Shown here piece by piece: positions 10,596-21,733 of a DNA stretch of 64,000 bases (the first letter of the stretch is position 1; every line of letters starts with the position of its first letter). Location: contig JAWPHD010006747.1 of NCBI GenBank assembly GCA_037043455.1, positions 1 through 64,000 on the forward strand. Reading direction: 5' to 3'. Both the position numbers and the translations under genes were made by a program. This DNA is from Cyrtodaria siliqua. Its lineage: Eukaryota; Mollusca; Bivalvia; Adapedonta; Hiatellidae. The notes beneath the pieces were generated by a model. It saw only the letters and a list, made by a program, of their open reading frames with translations, made no database searches and was not told the DNA's origin.

Positions 10596-10640
10596 TTTAA
10601 AGGGACACACAACCATCTTGACTTTTTAAAACTTGCAGCA
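10596..10640. mobile_element. Solitary left arm of the TTAAAGGGAC TIR family
   Basis: TTTAAAGGGACACACAACC followed by ATCTTGAC matches the terminal repeat of the elements at 29873-30164 and 44785-45098. No matching right arm closes it locally. The tRNA-like array starts shortly after. Confidence 0.5.
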
Positions 10641-10700
10641 TCCCCTTAGTAGTTTTTCTATACAACCTGCATATTTGTAAATGTAACCGGGTACAGGGAA

Positions 10701-11115
10701 ATGGTGAACAATCGATTCCTAACCATATGTCCTCGTTAGAGTGCTGGTACGGTAAACCAGAGACCCTGGATTCGAGTCCCAGTTGAGGCATTGTTAATGG
10801 TGAACAATCGATTCCTAACCGTATGTCCTGAATAGCTCAGTGGTTAGAGCGCTGGTACGGTAAACCAGAGACCCTGGATTCGAGTCCCAGTTGAGGCATT
10901 GTTAATGGTGAACAATCGATTCCTAACCGTATGTCCTGAATAGCTCAGTGGTTAGAGCGCAGGTATGGTAAATCAGACACCCTGGTTTCGAGTCCCAGTT
11001 GAGGCATTGTTTATGGTGAACAATCGATTCCTAACCGTATGTCCTGAATAGCTCAGTGATTAGAGCGCAGGTACGGTAAATCAGAGACCCTGTGTTCGAG
11101 TCCCGTTGGAGGCAT
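10701..11115 (+). repeat. Tandem array of four tRNA-Thr-like units, period 108 bp
   Basis: Each unit has a ~33-base spacer (GGTGAACAATCGATTCC) plus a ~73-base tRNA-like part: TAGCTCAGTGGTTAGAGCG (D arm), CTGGT-ACGGTAA-ACCAG (perfect 5-bp anticodon stem, anticodon GGT = Thr) and TTCGAGTCCCAG (T arm), ending TTGAGGCA. Unit starts are spaced 96 (one unit has lost ~14 bases of its D arm), 108 and 108. Weak acceptor-stem pairing, C at position 33 and mutated anticodon arms in units 3 and 4 point to pseudogenes or tRNA-derived repeats rather than active tRNA genes. Complete D arms are near 10828-10849, 10936-10957 and 11044-11065. Confidence 0.75.
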
Positions 11116-11379
11116 GAATTTTTCACATTAAAATTGAAAACTCCAAATGCTGTTACATTTTAATTTTAATTTCATGTGCGAAAGTTGTTTTTGATAGGAT
11201 CATTTTAATACAAAATTCTGCTGCGTCAAAATGTTCAAAGTATTTATTTTTAGAATTTTTTAATTAAACAAGAGTTTAATGAAAGTTGAAGCAAATCATT
11301 AAGGCTAACTGAAGCTATTTCTTAATTTTCTGCTGTGACAGTCCCAGCAACAAGGAATGTACATGGAAAATGCTCCACC

Positions 11380-11550
11380 AAAAAAGCATTTTGGCTGTTA
11401 AATATTTATTTCTCAACCACTTTTCAGAACTAAGTTGTTTTTATTTACCACCAAAAATTCCATTTCTAATGAAATATAATTTAGGTACATAATAAAATTG
11501 CTCATGTTATTGCTGAAAAACATTTGACTGAAACAAGTGTCCCAAACATT
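11380..11550. mobile_element. Half copy of the TATTGTTCGGGGCGC foldback family
   Basis: GGCTGTTAAATATTTATTTCTCAACC, then ATTTACCACCAAAAATTCC and TGACTGAAACAAGTGTCCC, follow in order the right arm of the element at 13285-13631 (TTTACCACTAAAATG..., TGGCTGAAACAAGCGCCCC). It is diverged and lacks a matching left end. Confidence 0.6.
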
Positions 11551-11599
11551 ATGGGCAACATGGTACAGGTATACAAGGTATCTTGTCTGACAATACCTA

Positions 11600-11950
11600 A
11601 ACAACATATGAACATTTCATGATAGTCCCAGAATGAAACAATTATTTAAATCTGCTTCTATATATATAAAAATTATTATTTGTGCAGTGTAGATACATTT
11701 TACTACATGCTTGACTTCACAGGGAAATGAGGTGAATAGTGAATATTGCTGGATAATTAACCAGTACAGGGAGATTGGGATTAATTCGGCTGTTCAAACT
11801 TTTCTACGTCATTAAATAAAATCTTATTCTCATTTTTCACAGATATTACAATATGGTGTATTGTTGTGTTTTGATTTTCTTCTAAATAAACCTAAAAATA
11901 TTCAAGAAACGAAACATGGCCATAGAACTTTAATCACAGATACCGGTTTA
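11600..11950. repeat. Dispersed repeat shared with 23225-23600
   Basis: Both stretches contain in order ATGAACATTTC, AATTATTATTTG or AGTATTATTTG, GGGAAATGAGGT, CTGTTCAAA, TCACAGATATT and AACATGGCC or AACATGACC. Identity appears around 70-75 percent by eye. Class unknown; no terminal repeats or coding frames are seen. Confidence 0.6.
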
Positions 11951-13284
11951 AAAAAAAGTCATATATCTATTAAATATAAAAGGTAAGCATCGAGGAAATC
12001 CCAAAATATAGGCATGCATCTCAAAACAACAGCTGCAGTGTTAGTTTTTGAAGCTGGCATATGCTGCAATCAACTCCGGAATAAGTTATCTTTCCAATAA
12101 TATATACTTTCATATGTCCACAACACACCAGAAAAGCTCTGGCACTCGAAAAACACAGAAAACGTATTTTTTTTTAAAAATTGACTCTAAGCCAGTTCGT
12201 AAGACTTTTTTTTTTTAAACTGGTATCTGCGACTTTATGCTGAATATTTTGTGAACTTGTGAAAATATAGTACATGTACAGCAGTATGCAATCAGTGTTT
12301 AATGTTAATTCAGGACTATGCAGATGCTACACAGGAGACACAAAAAACATAGGACTGCAGATCTACGACTAATTTGAGACTTCTCTGATCTGTTTGCAGC
12401 ACTTTTAATAATTTTGATTTTTCGGCCCAAACAAAATTAATGAAAAATAATCTTAGTGTCAGAGAAGGAAGGTATCAATGCAGAACTTCAGGATAGCACA
12501 CATACCTGCAACTTCTGACAGGCAAGTAGGAAGATTTAGTCTCAGAAATATGAATATTTTGTTACATGTATGGCTATTTTTTGCATAAGTTACCCTTTTT
12601 ATAATGATAAAAAAATGTCAGTTGTTTAAAGATGGATTTCGCAAACAGGTAATTTTATGCTGTATTTTTTTTTTATTTCACCAAGACTGATCCATCTGAA
12701 AAAGCAAAAAAAGAATATCCCAAAAACATGAGAAATTTGTCTCTCCCACAGTAGACTTGGCAGGTATGGCACATAACTTTCTAAAAAAAAAGACGACCAA
12801 AATAACATTCTCTGCATTTTTTAAATGATTTTGCTGTTGATATAATTGTGTTACAAGGGCATGAATTGCACCAACAAACTGCACTTGATGACCTGTATGA
12901 GAGGTCGGGATACACTGGGTGAATATTGGAGATTTATGGTGCTGTAAACATGGAATGAAATTACGAGACTTAACCAGATGCTTTTGTGTTACAGAATTTG
13001 ATATAATCCCGCATAAGCTCACTGTAACATCAATTATCTTTTACGAGAAAGGATCTTCATTAGATCATTTTGATGAGACTTCTGATAGTTTTTCATGAAT
13101 GAAATGTGATAAATCCCAACAGGTGTTCTATATCTTGCATCAGCTGATTTGTATCTTTGTACTTGATCAATTAATGTTTACTTTATAAGAAATAGGACAT
13201 TGTTTACAATGATTTATTGAAGGGGTTACATCACGCTTTTTGTTGAGTTCAAGAGGTGTGATTTCAAATGAGCAAATAATGATA
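11951..13284. other. Non-coding AT-rich stretch
   Basis: No exon with convincing splice signals, no RNA gene and no complete element. Poly-T/poly-A runs occur near 12167, 12207 and 12667. Confidence 0.4.
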
Positions 13285-13631
13285 TATTGTTCGGGGCGCT
13301 TGTTTCAGCCAAACGTTTTTCGGCATTAATATGAGCAATTGTATAAATACATACATAAGTTATATATCATTAGAACTGGCATTTTTAGTGGTATATAAAA
13401 AATACCTCACTTTTTAAAATCGGTTGAGAAATAAATATTTTACAGCCAATATGCTTTTTTGGTAGGTCTTTTCCAATGTAAATTTTCCATTGAACCAATT
13501 TTGAAAAGTAAGGTATTTTTATTTACCACTAAAATGTCCGTTTCGCTGATATATATTTTATTTAGGTCCTAGTTAAATTTTGTCTTAAAAGTCCAAAAAA
13601 CCTTTGGCTGAAACAAGCGCCCCGAACAATA
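13285..13631. mobile_element. Foldback TIR element, 347 bp, 29-bp perfect ends
   Basis: The left end starting TATTGTTCGGGGCGCTTG is inverted exactly at the right end (...CAAGCGCCCCGAACAATA) over 29 bases. The inverted relation continues inward: TTTTTAGTGGTATATAAAAAATACC mirrors GGTATTTTTATTTACCACTAAAA. There is no coding capacity. A diverged half copy lies at 11380-11550. Confidence 0.8.
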
Positions 13632-14144
13632 GTTATTTTATTTTAAAGAGTCTAAACATAATGAAAGAGCCCTTAAACAACCCTTTATTTACAAGGAAAT
13701 CCATTTTTCGCAGTTAGAACGTGCTGTTCACCTGAGGATTAATTCAAGTATTTAACGCCAGATTCCATCCAGTCTCTATGGTGATTTCAAATTTCAGACT
13801 TTAACTGCACGGTTCTGACACCATGGAATAATTTTTAACTGATGCTGGAAGCACTGGCACTTGAGCCACAAATATTGTACAAAAGAAAGTTTAAAAAAAA
13901 GATACCCTACAGTCTATATACTAGTAAACACATGGTAATAAAGAGAGTTGACACCAACCTCATTTCGAAGCCTGTATCTTTGTCAAATTAACAATATGTT
14001 TCAAATCCTTTACACTGTTCGTTTATTAGGTCTGATTCCCATTTACCACAATATATTCACAGTTCATACAAAAAGCACTCTGTGGAGAGAAATTTAAAGT
14101 AAAATCACCGATTGCTACCATTACAACATTTCCTGCATATGATT
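13632..14144. other. Non-coding spacer
   Basis: Nothing recognised. Confidence 0.4.
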
Positions 14145-14254
14145 TCCGGTTGTACTCTAAAAAGTGACCCGATTGGATGATTTTCGGTTTCTGATTACGT
14201 ATGTTTTTACCGTTAAAATATCATCCAATCGGATCACTTCTTTGAGTACAACCA
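14145..14254. mobile_element. Palindromic MITE, about 110 bp
   Basis: CCGGTTGTACTC...AAGTGACCCGATTGGATGAT is mirrored by ATCATCCAATCGGATCACTTC...GAGTACAACCAG, leaving a ~30-base loop that includes CGGTTTCTGATTACG. Arms are about 36 bases with a few mismatches. Confidence 0.75.
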
Positions 14255-14340
14255 GAAGGATGCTTACCTGTGATATCAAGATGTGCATATCAATTTAGCG
14301 CCAAAATCGACCATGTATTATCTGCATAACGGCCCTTTTT

Positions 14341-15591
14341 AGCTCGACTATTCGAAGAATAAGAGAGCTTATGTAATCACCCTGGCGTCGGCGTCCCACA
14401 TCAAGGTTTGTGTGTAAGCTGTGTTTACAAGTCTATATCTCTTACATTTCTTATCCTTGCACAACGAAATTTGGCCATGGGCTTCCTTATAGCATTATCT
14501 TAAGGGCTGCATACGCAATTTGGGTTCCTGTAACCCATGGGCTCCCATGGAACCCAAATTATGATAGCCCATAAAATAGTCCCATTTCACATCAAATTTT
14601 GCGTGTAAGCTGCATTTACAAGTCAATATCTCTTACAATTCTTACCCTAGCACAACCAGATTTGGTTGTTAGCTTCCTTATAGCATTATCTTAAGGGCTG
14701 CTTAACTAATTTTGGTTCCTTGTAACCCCTGGGCTCCCATGGAACCCAAATTCTGAAATTGTGCGTGTAAGCTGTGTTTACAGGTCTATATCTCTTACAT
14801 TTCTTGTCCTAGCTGAATTTTAGAATTGGTTTCTTTATAGTATATTGTAAAGGGTTGGGTAAGTAATTTTGTCTTCTGCAAATTCTGGGATCCCATGGAA
14901 CCCAAATTGTGATGGCCCATAAAATGTGCAATAAAGGCAGATCTAGGTTTGCATGTAAGCATGTATATGTCTATAATTTTGGTTTAGGATTTCTTATAGC
15001 ATTATGCATCTTATTCATACACCACCATATTTTTTACATATTTCTGTGTTGTTTTAATCAATTCTTACACATATATGTTGCCCCCTCCCCACCGCCCCCT
15101 CTCCCCTTCCCACACTTGAAACTATATATATAATATATATATTATTATTTTTTACATATTTCTGTGTTGCTTTGGTCAATTCTTACACATGTTGTCCGCT
15201 CCCCCTGCCTCCCCTCCCCTGCGCCCCCCTCCCCCCACCCCCACCCCACCCAACCACACACTCAAAACTAGAATTTTTATATATTTTTTTACATATTTCT
15301 GTGTTGTTTTGGTCAATTCTTACACATAGCTTCTTACACATGTTGCTCCCTCCCCCACACCCCCTGCCTCTCCCCCCGCCCCATCCCCCGCGCGCACACA
15401 CACACTCGAAACTCTTTTTTTTTTTTTTTACATATTTCTGTGTTGTTTTGGTCAGTTCTTACACATAGCTATGTTGCGCCCCCACCCAACATTGTTTTAG
15501 GCTTGTTTTCTGATGGTATATACTAGCTATATAATTTATTTTTCTATGAAAAATCGAATAGTCGAGCTGTGCTGTTCTCCGACAGCTCTTG
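14341..15591 (+). mobile_element. HINE-like non-autonomous Helentron element, copy B
   Basis: It begins AGCTCGACTATTCGAAG after a T5 flank and ends with TCGAATAGTCGAG (15554-15566), a GCTGT/ACAGC hairpin and CTCTTG, followed by TT. Its left ~650 bases hold about 3.5 units of the ~185-bp repeat (GGGCTCCCATGGAACCC, ATAGCATTATCTTAAGGGCTG). The C-rich core is short: four units between about 15030 and 15480. It is therefore a more compact version of copies A and C, showing that core length is the main variable. Confidence 0.7.
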
Positions 15592-15900
15592 TTTAGTAAA
15601 ATTTTACGTTTTTGCAAATTGTTTTCAGTGGGGGCATCTGTATCCTATGGACACATTTCTGGTTACATATAAACAAGAAAACATATAATAAATAGATAAT
15701 TCAGCAGAGCACACATATTAGGAATTGTAACACTCAGTTGGGCAGCGTCTTTTGTTTTTTTCTCTCATTTAGTTTCTTTAATATGCTGGAACAGTTTTCT
15801 TTCAACTACTTAAATACTTATTAACAATGATATGCAAATATGTCAGTTATGTAGAAAAACTAAAGTTGAAAAAAATATGATTGCCGCACGTCCCTTTAAA
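15592..15900. other. Non-coding, ending in a solitary arm of the TTAAAGGGAC family
   Basis: GATTGCCGCACGTCCCTTTAAA at about 15879-15900 matches the right end of the elements at 29873 and 44785. The preceding TATGTAGAAAAACTAAAG also matches the 44785 copy. The rest is unremarkable. Confidence 0.5.
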
Positions 15901-15924
15901 TAATCTGTATATTGTATATTGTAT

Positions 15925-16180
15925 TATTGTGTCGCCTGCGTAGTATGGCAGACACTTAGGGATCAGTTTGTAAGTCGTCGTCGTCCGACAAACTTTAACC
16001 TGCAACCTAACCTTGGCAAAACTTGAAAAGTATTTGACCTATGTTCATGAAACTTAACACACATCTTCATCTAAACCCACGGAATGTTTTTACACATGTC
16101 CTATAACTCTGACTTTCATTTTGTCGGAGTTATGCCCCTTTTCATAAAACTTTAACCTGCAACCTAACCAAGCTGAAACT
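15925..16180. repeat. Dispersed repeat with GGAGTTATGCCCC core
   Basis: GTCGTCGTCCGACAAACTTTAACC, a sub-repeated AACTTTAACCTGCAACCTAACC (about 15990 and 16148) and CGGAGTTATGCCCC place this with the broad molluscan-type repeats seen at 34880-36113 and 59285-61004. Only a fragment is present. Confidence 0.5.
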
Positions 16181-16189
16181 AGAGCTATC

Positions 16190-17530
16190 ACTAAAGGTTT
16201 TTAATACCCCCGCTTGGTGACCTGTTTGAATATGTGTGTAACTTCAAAAAATGATTCTGTATTTTCATATAAATTAACTAAAAATCAAATTTAATGCAAA
16301 TTATGTGAAGGTGATTAATGCTCCCGTATTGGTGTCCAGTCAGAATAGGTATCATTTCCTTAATATGGATGCGTGGGAATACTCTGAAGTTTGTGCTAAG
16401 CAAAGTCTCAATTATAAATACCAGTATTTAAAAGATATGAGGAGTCGCACATATTAAATAAGAAAAATGAAAAAAAAAATGTAACAACTATCTGATTATC
16501 TGTTAATGAACGCAACAAATAATTACTGAAATATGTGGAGCCTTTAAGTAAAAATAAGTGTAACCTTATGAAGTCTTATAATTATATAATTAGTGGAGTG
16601 TAACCGTATGTGGTTTTCATTAAGTATGTTCACATCCTATCAAAATGGAAAAGCAAACATGCAGCCCTTATCTGCTAAATAACTCAGTGATTATTATATA
16701 GCTCCCATGAAACCTTGCTTGACGGGGATATAAATATATGGAGTCTTACATAAAAGTTAGTGGAGAGTAACCTTATGAAGTCTGTATAATTAGTGGAATG
16801 TAACCATATGTGTTTTTTATAATGTGTTTTCGCATCGAACCAAAAAGAAAAAGCAAATATGCAACCATTATCTTTTAAATAATGCAACGGATGCAATAGG
16901 ACGGGATGCGACATAAATTAGTGGAGTGTATAACCTTATGAGGTATTAAAATTCATAGTATGTCACTTTATGAAATTTTCATTATGGATTTTCAAATTAT
17001 AAAAAAAGAAAAAGAAAATATGAAACCATTATCTGTTAAATAACGAGAAATAATTAAAAACTTAGTGGAATCGGGTGTAAAAATTAGTGGAGTCTTTAAA
17101 TTAGTAGTGTATAACTTTATGAGGTTATTATTGCATATTTTCATGTATGAAAAAGAACATAATTATGCAACCATTATCTGTTAAATAACAGGAAAAATTA
17201 TTAAAGACTTTGTGGAATCTTGTGTAAAAATTAGTGGAGTGTAACCTTACGAAGCCTGTATAATTAGTGGAATGCAACCTTATATGGTTTTCTTAGTGTA
17301 TTTTCACATCCTATCAAAAATGAAAAGCAAATATGCAACCATGTAACTATTATCCGTTAAATAATAAAACAGGACGCGACGGGACGGACAAAGTGATTCC
17401 TATATAACCCCATCGCCGGAACCCATGTTTAAGTGATGACATAGCCCCCATTTCGAATATAATAATCATACGGCAGGCAACCCAAGTGTTCCGTGGACCA
17501 TCCTTCTTGTTATAACAAGATGTTTCATGT
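16190..17530. repeat. Degenerate tandem repeat, unit about 160-190 bp, five copies
   Basis: Recurring phrases in order are TTAGTGGAGTGTAACC, TTATGAAGTCTGTATAATTAG, TTTTCATTATG, CACATCCTATCAAAA, AAAGCAAATATGCAACC and ATTATCTGTTAAATAA, at about 16550-16700, 16740-16900, 16917-17080, 17085-17220 and 17225-17365. The leading edge carries AGAGCTATCACTAAAGG and the trailing edge carries GACGCGACGGGACGGAC, which may be the ends of one composite element. No coding frame. Confidence 0.65.
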
Positions 17531-17670
17531 AGGATAATAGTGCAGGTGTTAAAGAACAAAATACATAAAAATACATCACCATTTTATTGAATTGTGTTAC
17601 TGCATTTTCAAGCTGTAAAAAGGCCATAATTACGTTTTAACAGAATTTGGTTAATAGCACAGCAAGTTAA

Positions 17671-17774
17671 AATGTTTGATCTTTAAATTACATACAGATC
17701 AAAGTTGATTTACAAGCTCAGCATGTTTGATCTTTAAATTACATACAGATCAAAGTTGATTAACAAGCTCAGCA
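17671..17774. repeat. 52-bp tandem duplication
   Basis: The block starting ATGTTTGATCTTTAAATT at 17671 repeats at 17723 with one difference (GATTTACAAG versus GATTAACAAG). It is young by its near identity. Confidence 0.9.
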
Positions 17775-18190
17775 AATTGCACGTGGCTGGACAATTTGTG
17801 CTCAGATTATTTCTCACCAGTTTTATAGCTAAAATATGGTTATACTATTAAAACTAAGTGTTATGTTTGTTTTTATAGATGTAAAATAACATAATAGTTG
17901 TATGGCATACAATTTATTAATTTATATTACAACTTGCAGTGTGAGAGTGTAATAAACTAAAAGCCGTGAAGGTTTAATTATCACTCTGTCCTTTCCTTGA
18001 TCGGGTTACGGTAATCAGCACGGCAGTGAGATTGCTTGGTGTGTTACGTAAAAGACCAGTGTTTTATGTGGAAGACCGATGTGTTACGTAAATGACGCAA
18101 TCAACATGTATACGCAACTACGTAAATACATGTACATTACGCAGCATTGTTGGAGTTATGTCACTCTCCTGCTATTTAATACTGAATTTA
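17775..18190. other. Non-coding spacer
   Basis: Nothing recognised apart from a short local repeat of GTGTTACGTAAA near 18040-18085. Confidence 0.4.
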
Positions 18191-19190
18191 TTGATCCCAT
18201 TGGAATTGAATTGGGTTTTACGGCGCACCAACACAAAACAGGTTATATGGCGCCAGCATGATTGAACTTTCCAGGTCCACTCTCCTCATTTTTTTGCTGG
18301 AGCCACCCACAATCATTAAGTAATACCTGAAACAATACAGGTTAGATGATGAAGACCTTTAATGAACATGGCAAATATGAACATGAATTAGTGGGGATTT
18401 CACGCCTCTGCCTGGATAAGCAGTGGCCCTATTCACACAGTAGAGGCAGAGGGTAGAACAACCCCCAAATTTATGTTCATTTTATCATTTTTTGTTCATT
18501 AAGCCCCATGTGGTTCCCGGGTGCTCCCGTTTGGTCACGGTGCAAAGAATAGGGCCACTGCAGATCCCTTTGGAGGGGAAGGCAGAGGGGTAGAATCCCC
18601 CCAAATTCATGTTCATTTTATCATTTTTTGTTATGTTCATTAAAGGTCTTCATCATGATCCCTGCATTGTTTCAGGTGCTATCTCGCTCACATCAAAAGA
18701 GCAGTGGCAGAAAAACAATAACGTGGCTCCAGCGTAAATGGAGTTACTATGATATAATTTGCAGCAACTCTGCAGTTCAGAGTGAGAAGGTTCTAGGCCC
18801 ATTTTCCATATTTTATCTCGATGTACATGGAAGATGAGCCTGGCATGTTCATGCCTTTTAGGCACCATAATTATAACCTTTTCATGTGTTGGTGCGCCTT
18901 AAAACCCCAATTCAATCATGTTCATTAAAGGTCTTCATCATGACCCCTGTATTGTTTCAGGTGCCAAGACCGGCTCAAATCATTAGAGCAGTGGCAGAAA
19001 AACAATAAACGTGGCTCTAGCATAAATGGACTGTCTACAATAGAATTTGCAGCAACTCTGCAGTTCTAGGCCCATTCTCCATATTTTATCTCGATTTAAA
19101 TGGAGGATGAGCCTTGCATGTTCATTCCTGTTAGGCGCCATATAACCTTTCATGTGTTGGTGCGCCTTAAAACCCAATTCAATTCATGTA
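18190..19190. repeat. Nested cluster of SINE-tailed and foldback repeats
   Basis: Two direct copies of a ~270-bp sequence lie at about 18640-18916 and 18922-19188. Each runs TTCATTAAAGGTCTTCATCATG, AGAGCAGTGGCAGAAAAACAA, GCAGCAACTCTGCAGTTC, TTTATCTCGAT, and a SINE-like 3' tail CATGTGTTGGTGCGCC...AACCC...TTCAAT. An inverted partial copy lies at 18190-18370 (GGAATTGAATTGGG...ACCTGAAACAATACAGG...GATGAAGACC). Between them 18345-18660 is a foldback with arms GATGAAGACCTTTAATGAAC / GTTCATTAAAGGTCTTCATC and inner repeats around AGTGGCCCTATTC / GAATAGGGCCACT. Confidence 0.7.
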
Positions 19191-19265
19191 AGATCCTCTA
19201 TTTATGCTAGGACTTAATATGATGCTATAAAATAAAAACAAAACGGTATATGCATTTTGCACACA

Positions 19266-19600
19266 ACTGGCCCGGCCTAGTTGTAGGGCGTCCGCCTCGC
19301 ATGCCGTATGTCGAGGGTTCAAGCCATGGCCGGGTCATACCAAAGACTTCATAAAAATGGTACTATTACGTCCCTTGCTTGATGTTCAGCACATATAGGG
19401 AGGTTCCAGGACTGGTTGGCCTTGTGTCAGTATAATGTGACTGGGTGGGGTATAATGTCATCATGTTTCTACGGCATGGTACTCCAGTTTGGCAGCATTA
19501 TAAAGTTGAGCATTGGGTTGAGACACTGCCACAAGTAGAAAACGTCATGATATGACTGGAAGAAATATTCTGCCTAAGCCCAAGTAGTATAATATTTTTT
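19266..19600 (+). mobile_element. tRNA-derived SINE, V-SINE/RUDI-like
   Basis: The tRNA-like head reads GGCCTAGTTGTAGGGCGTCC, then GCCTCGCATGCC, then GAGGGTTCAAGCC (B box). The body includes TTACGTCCCTTGCTTGATG and GTCAGTATAATGTGACTGGG, which resembles the conserved central region I remember for the molluscan RUDI SINE. The 3' limit is uncertain, and no clear target-site duplication was found. Confidence 0.6.
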
Positions 19601-19834
19601 ATTTTCTCCATATACTCAGAAGGGCTATTTTATTAAAACATTCCTGGGGTCCCATGTTGTTTTAATGGAATAGCCGGGTGCAAACAAAAATATTACAAAA
19701 CAGTGTAACAGTTAAAATATATACAAATCAACATATAAATGGCATTTATACAATGAGGATGACTTAAAGCCATGACTGAGCAAAAGGAAAAAAATAGATG
19801 GTATACAATCATATAGAGGGTGTAATAATTATAA

Positions 19835-20985
19835 TATTAAAGACACTAAATTGCACCACAAAAGCATTTATCAAAACTCTGTCTAGGTGTTCAAGTCATA
19901 TAATATTAATGTATATATGCCAATTTAAAGTATAGGATTAATCATGGGTTCTTAAAATCCTGTGGTTGAATATGCGTAAAATGAAATATGAGTTGGTAAC
20001 TCATAATTTGACCTTCCAGTTTTCGGTTTTGGCCTGGCTGATTAAAGCGTTTTATACCGCGTCTATAGTATTTGGATTTTCAAAATATGCAAGTTATATA
20101 AATACCTTGTTGTCGGTAGGTTTAGAAACGGTGTACATATGTTGTAAAATGTGGCTGTCGTTGGCACGATAGCTACTTTAATACCATATGGACGGAAGAA
20201 AAACAAGATAAGAAACAAGAAATGTCACCAGTAAGTGACAGATGCCCCAGAAGTTCATCCTTCACTCGATGGTAGACGTGCTTTGTTTTTTCACTCACTC
20301 GCATGCGCTCGTTCGTAAAAAGAACCAAACGTCTACCACTCGTAAAGGATTTCCCTATAATCGATCCCAGCAGTTAAATAATCTCTATATAAGGATTTAC
20401 AAATATGCAAGTTATGTGGAACAACTACTGAATAAACATGACTTTGCAAGTTTCAAAAAAATCAAGATTGCCACATATCTCTTTAACAATATAAAAATCA
20501 TATTTAATAATTAAAACAACAAAACATTTTGGTATTTGATTAATAATAAATGTAATAGTGGAGTAAAATGTAAAAATAACAAAATTAAAAAAGATAACCC
20601 GCCAAATAACGGCAATATTACAGTACAAAACCATTTATCAAAACTCTATCCAGGTCATCAGGTCATATAATAATATGTGCCAAATGAAAGTATAATTATG
20701 TTTATTTAACGGTTCTTAAAAAACCTGTGATTGAATATGCGTAAAAGGAATTAAGAAGCTTATTGAGTTTAACTTATTATATCATGTCACGTAAAGCTGT
20801 CGTTTTAAAGAAACTAACCTGCCAAGTAACGCCAAAATTACACTAAAAACATGTATCAAAACTCAGTACAGGTGTTCAGGTCATATAATAACGTATATGT
20901 GCAGATATGGTATAGGATTTTTCAAGGCTTCTTAAAATATCCATGATTGAATATGCACACAATGAGTTATAAGTTGGTACAGTCG
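19835..20985. repeat. Three diverged copies of a ~170-bp repeat, split by a foldback MITE
   Basis: Copies at about 19850-20000, 20590-20770 and 20820-20985 share AAAACTC(T/A)GT...CAGG, TCATATAATA, GTATAGGATT, CTTAAAA, TGATTGAATATGC and GAGTT. The MITE at 20245-20385 lies between copies 1 and 2. A solitary TTAAAGGGAC-family arm (ATCAAGATTGCCACATATC) is at about 20461-20485. Confidence 0.6.
20245..20385. mobile_element. Foldback MITE, second copy of the 6127 family
   Basis: TCCTTCACTCGATGGTAGACG and the mirrored CGTCTACCACTCGTAAAGGATTTCCC...ATCGATCCCAGCAGTTAAATAA match the 6127-6292 element. The left end is eroded, so the outer stem is incomplete. The loop contains CACTCGCATGCGCTCGTTCG. Confidence 0.75.
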
Positions 20986-21170
20986 ATTTCGATTATTTGC
21001 ATAGCCCATTTGTCAAGAAAAAATATTCGATTAACCGGAGTATTCGAATAGCCGAAACTGAACATTTTGTACATGCAGTGATGCACATTTCTACTTTCAT
21101 TTTACTGTTCTGTTAATACTTACATAGACCCTCCATAAAAGCGAGTTAATTCTATGTTAGTTCTATGTAA

Positions 21171-21733
21171 TATACTGAACAAAAAAAGAAACTTCCGCAT
21201 TTTAAGCTGTGATTTGCATAGGGTTGACTATGTTACACTTTGTACACCAATCTAGATAACATTTCATCATTATATACTTATAACTCAATCATTCTGATCA
21301 ATATTAATAATCATCAAAAACCAGAGTTAGTGTGTTGCTGCTAAAACATGTTTTATTCAAATTGCGAAATCACATATTTGTATTATAAAGGGAGGTAATC
21401 TGAAAATATTCATTCTTGAAAGCTGTATGGCGCAAAAGTGAGTGAACAGGTCAGCTTACTTTCTCCGTCTTTTTGGTGATGGGGTTATCTTCCGTTTATT
21501 TCAACAGAACACAACTGTGTTAAATCAAAGTTTAAACCAAAAGACCCGGAAATGCTGTTTAAACCAAAACAAGAGGAATAACTTTGCGTACAAGTTTGAA
21601 TCAAGGAAAATTGTTTTCATGACGGTGCTGGCCTTTTAACAAAGGTATTAACATTTAAGACCAAACAAAATATATTTTCATTGTGTCTACATGTAAGGGT
21701 AAAGTTGCGGAAGTTTCTTTTTTTGTTGAGTAT
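21171..21733. mobile_element. Mariner-type non-autonomous TIR element, 563 bp
   Basis: The ends at 21171-21199 and 21705-21733 are reverse complements over 29 bases with one mismatch. They begin TATACTGAACAAAAAAAG and run to AACTTCCGCA, with the outer TA compatible with a TA target duplication. Ends of the form (TA)CTCAACAAAAAAAGAAAC are typical of Tc1/mariner-superfamily elements. The interior has no transposase; a 65-codon open frame at 21442-21639 lacks recognisable motifs. Confidence 0.75.

Noticed and set aside
10701..11115. Functional tRNA-Thr genes
   Set aside because: Poor acceptor-stem pairing, C33, a rare GGT anticodon and mutated anticodon arms in two units. Treated as a tRNA-like repeat array.
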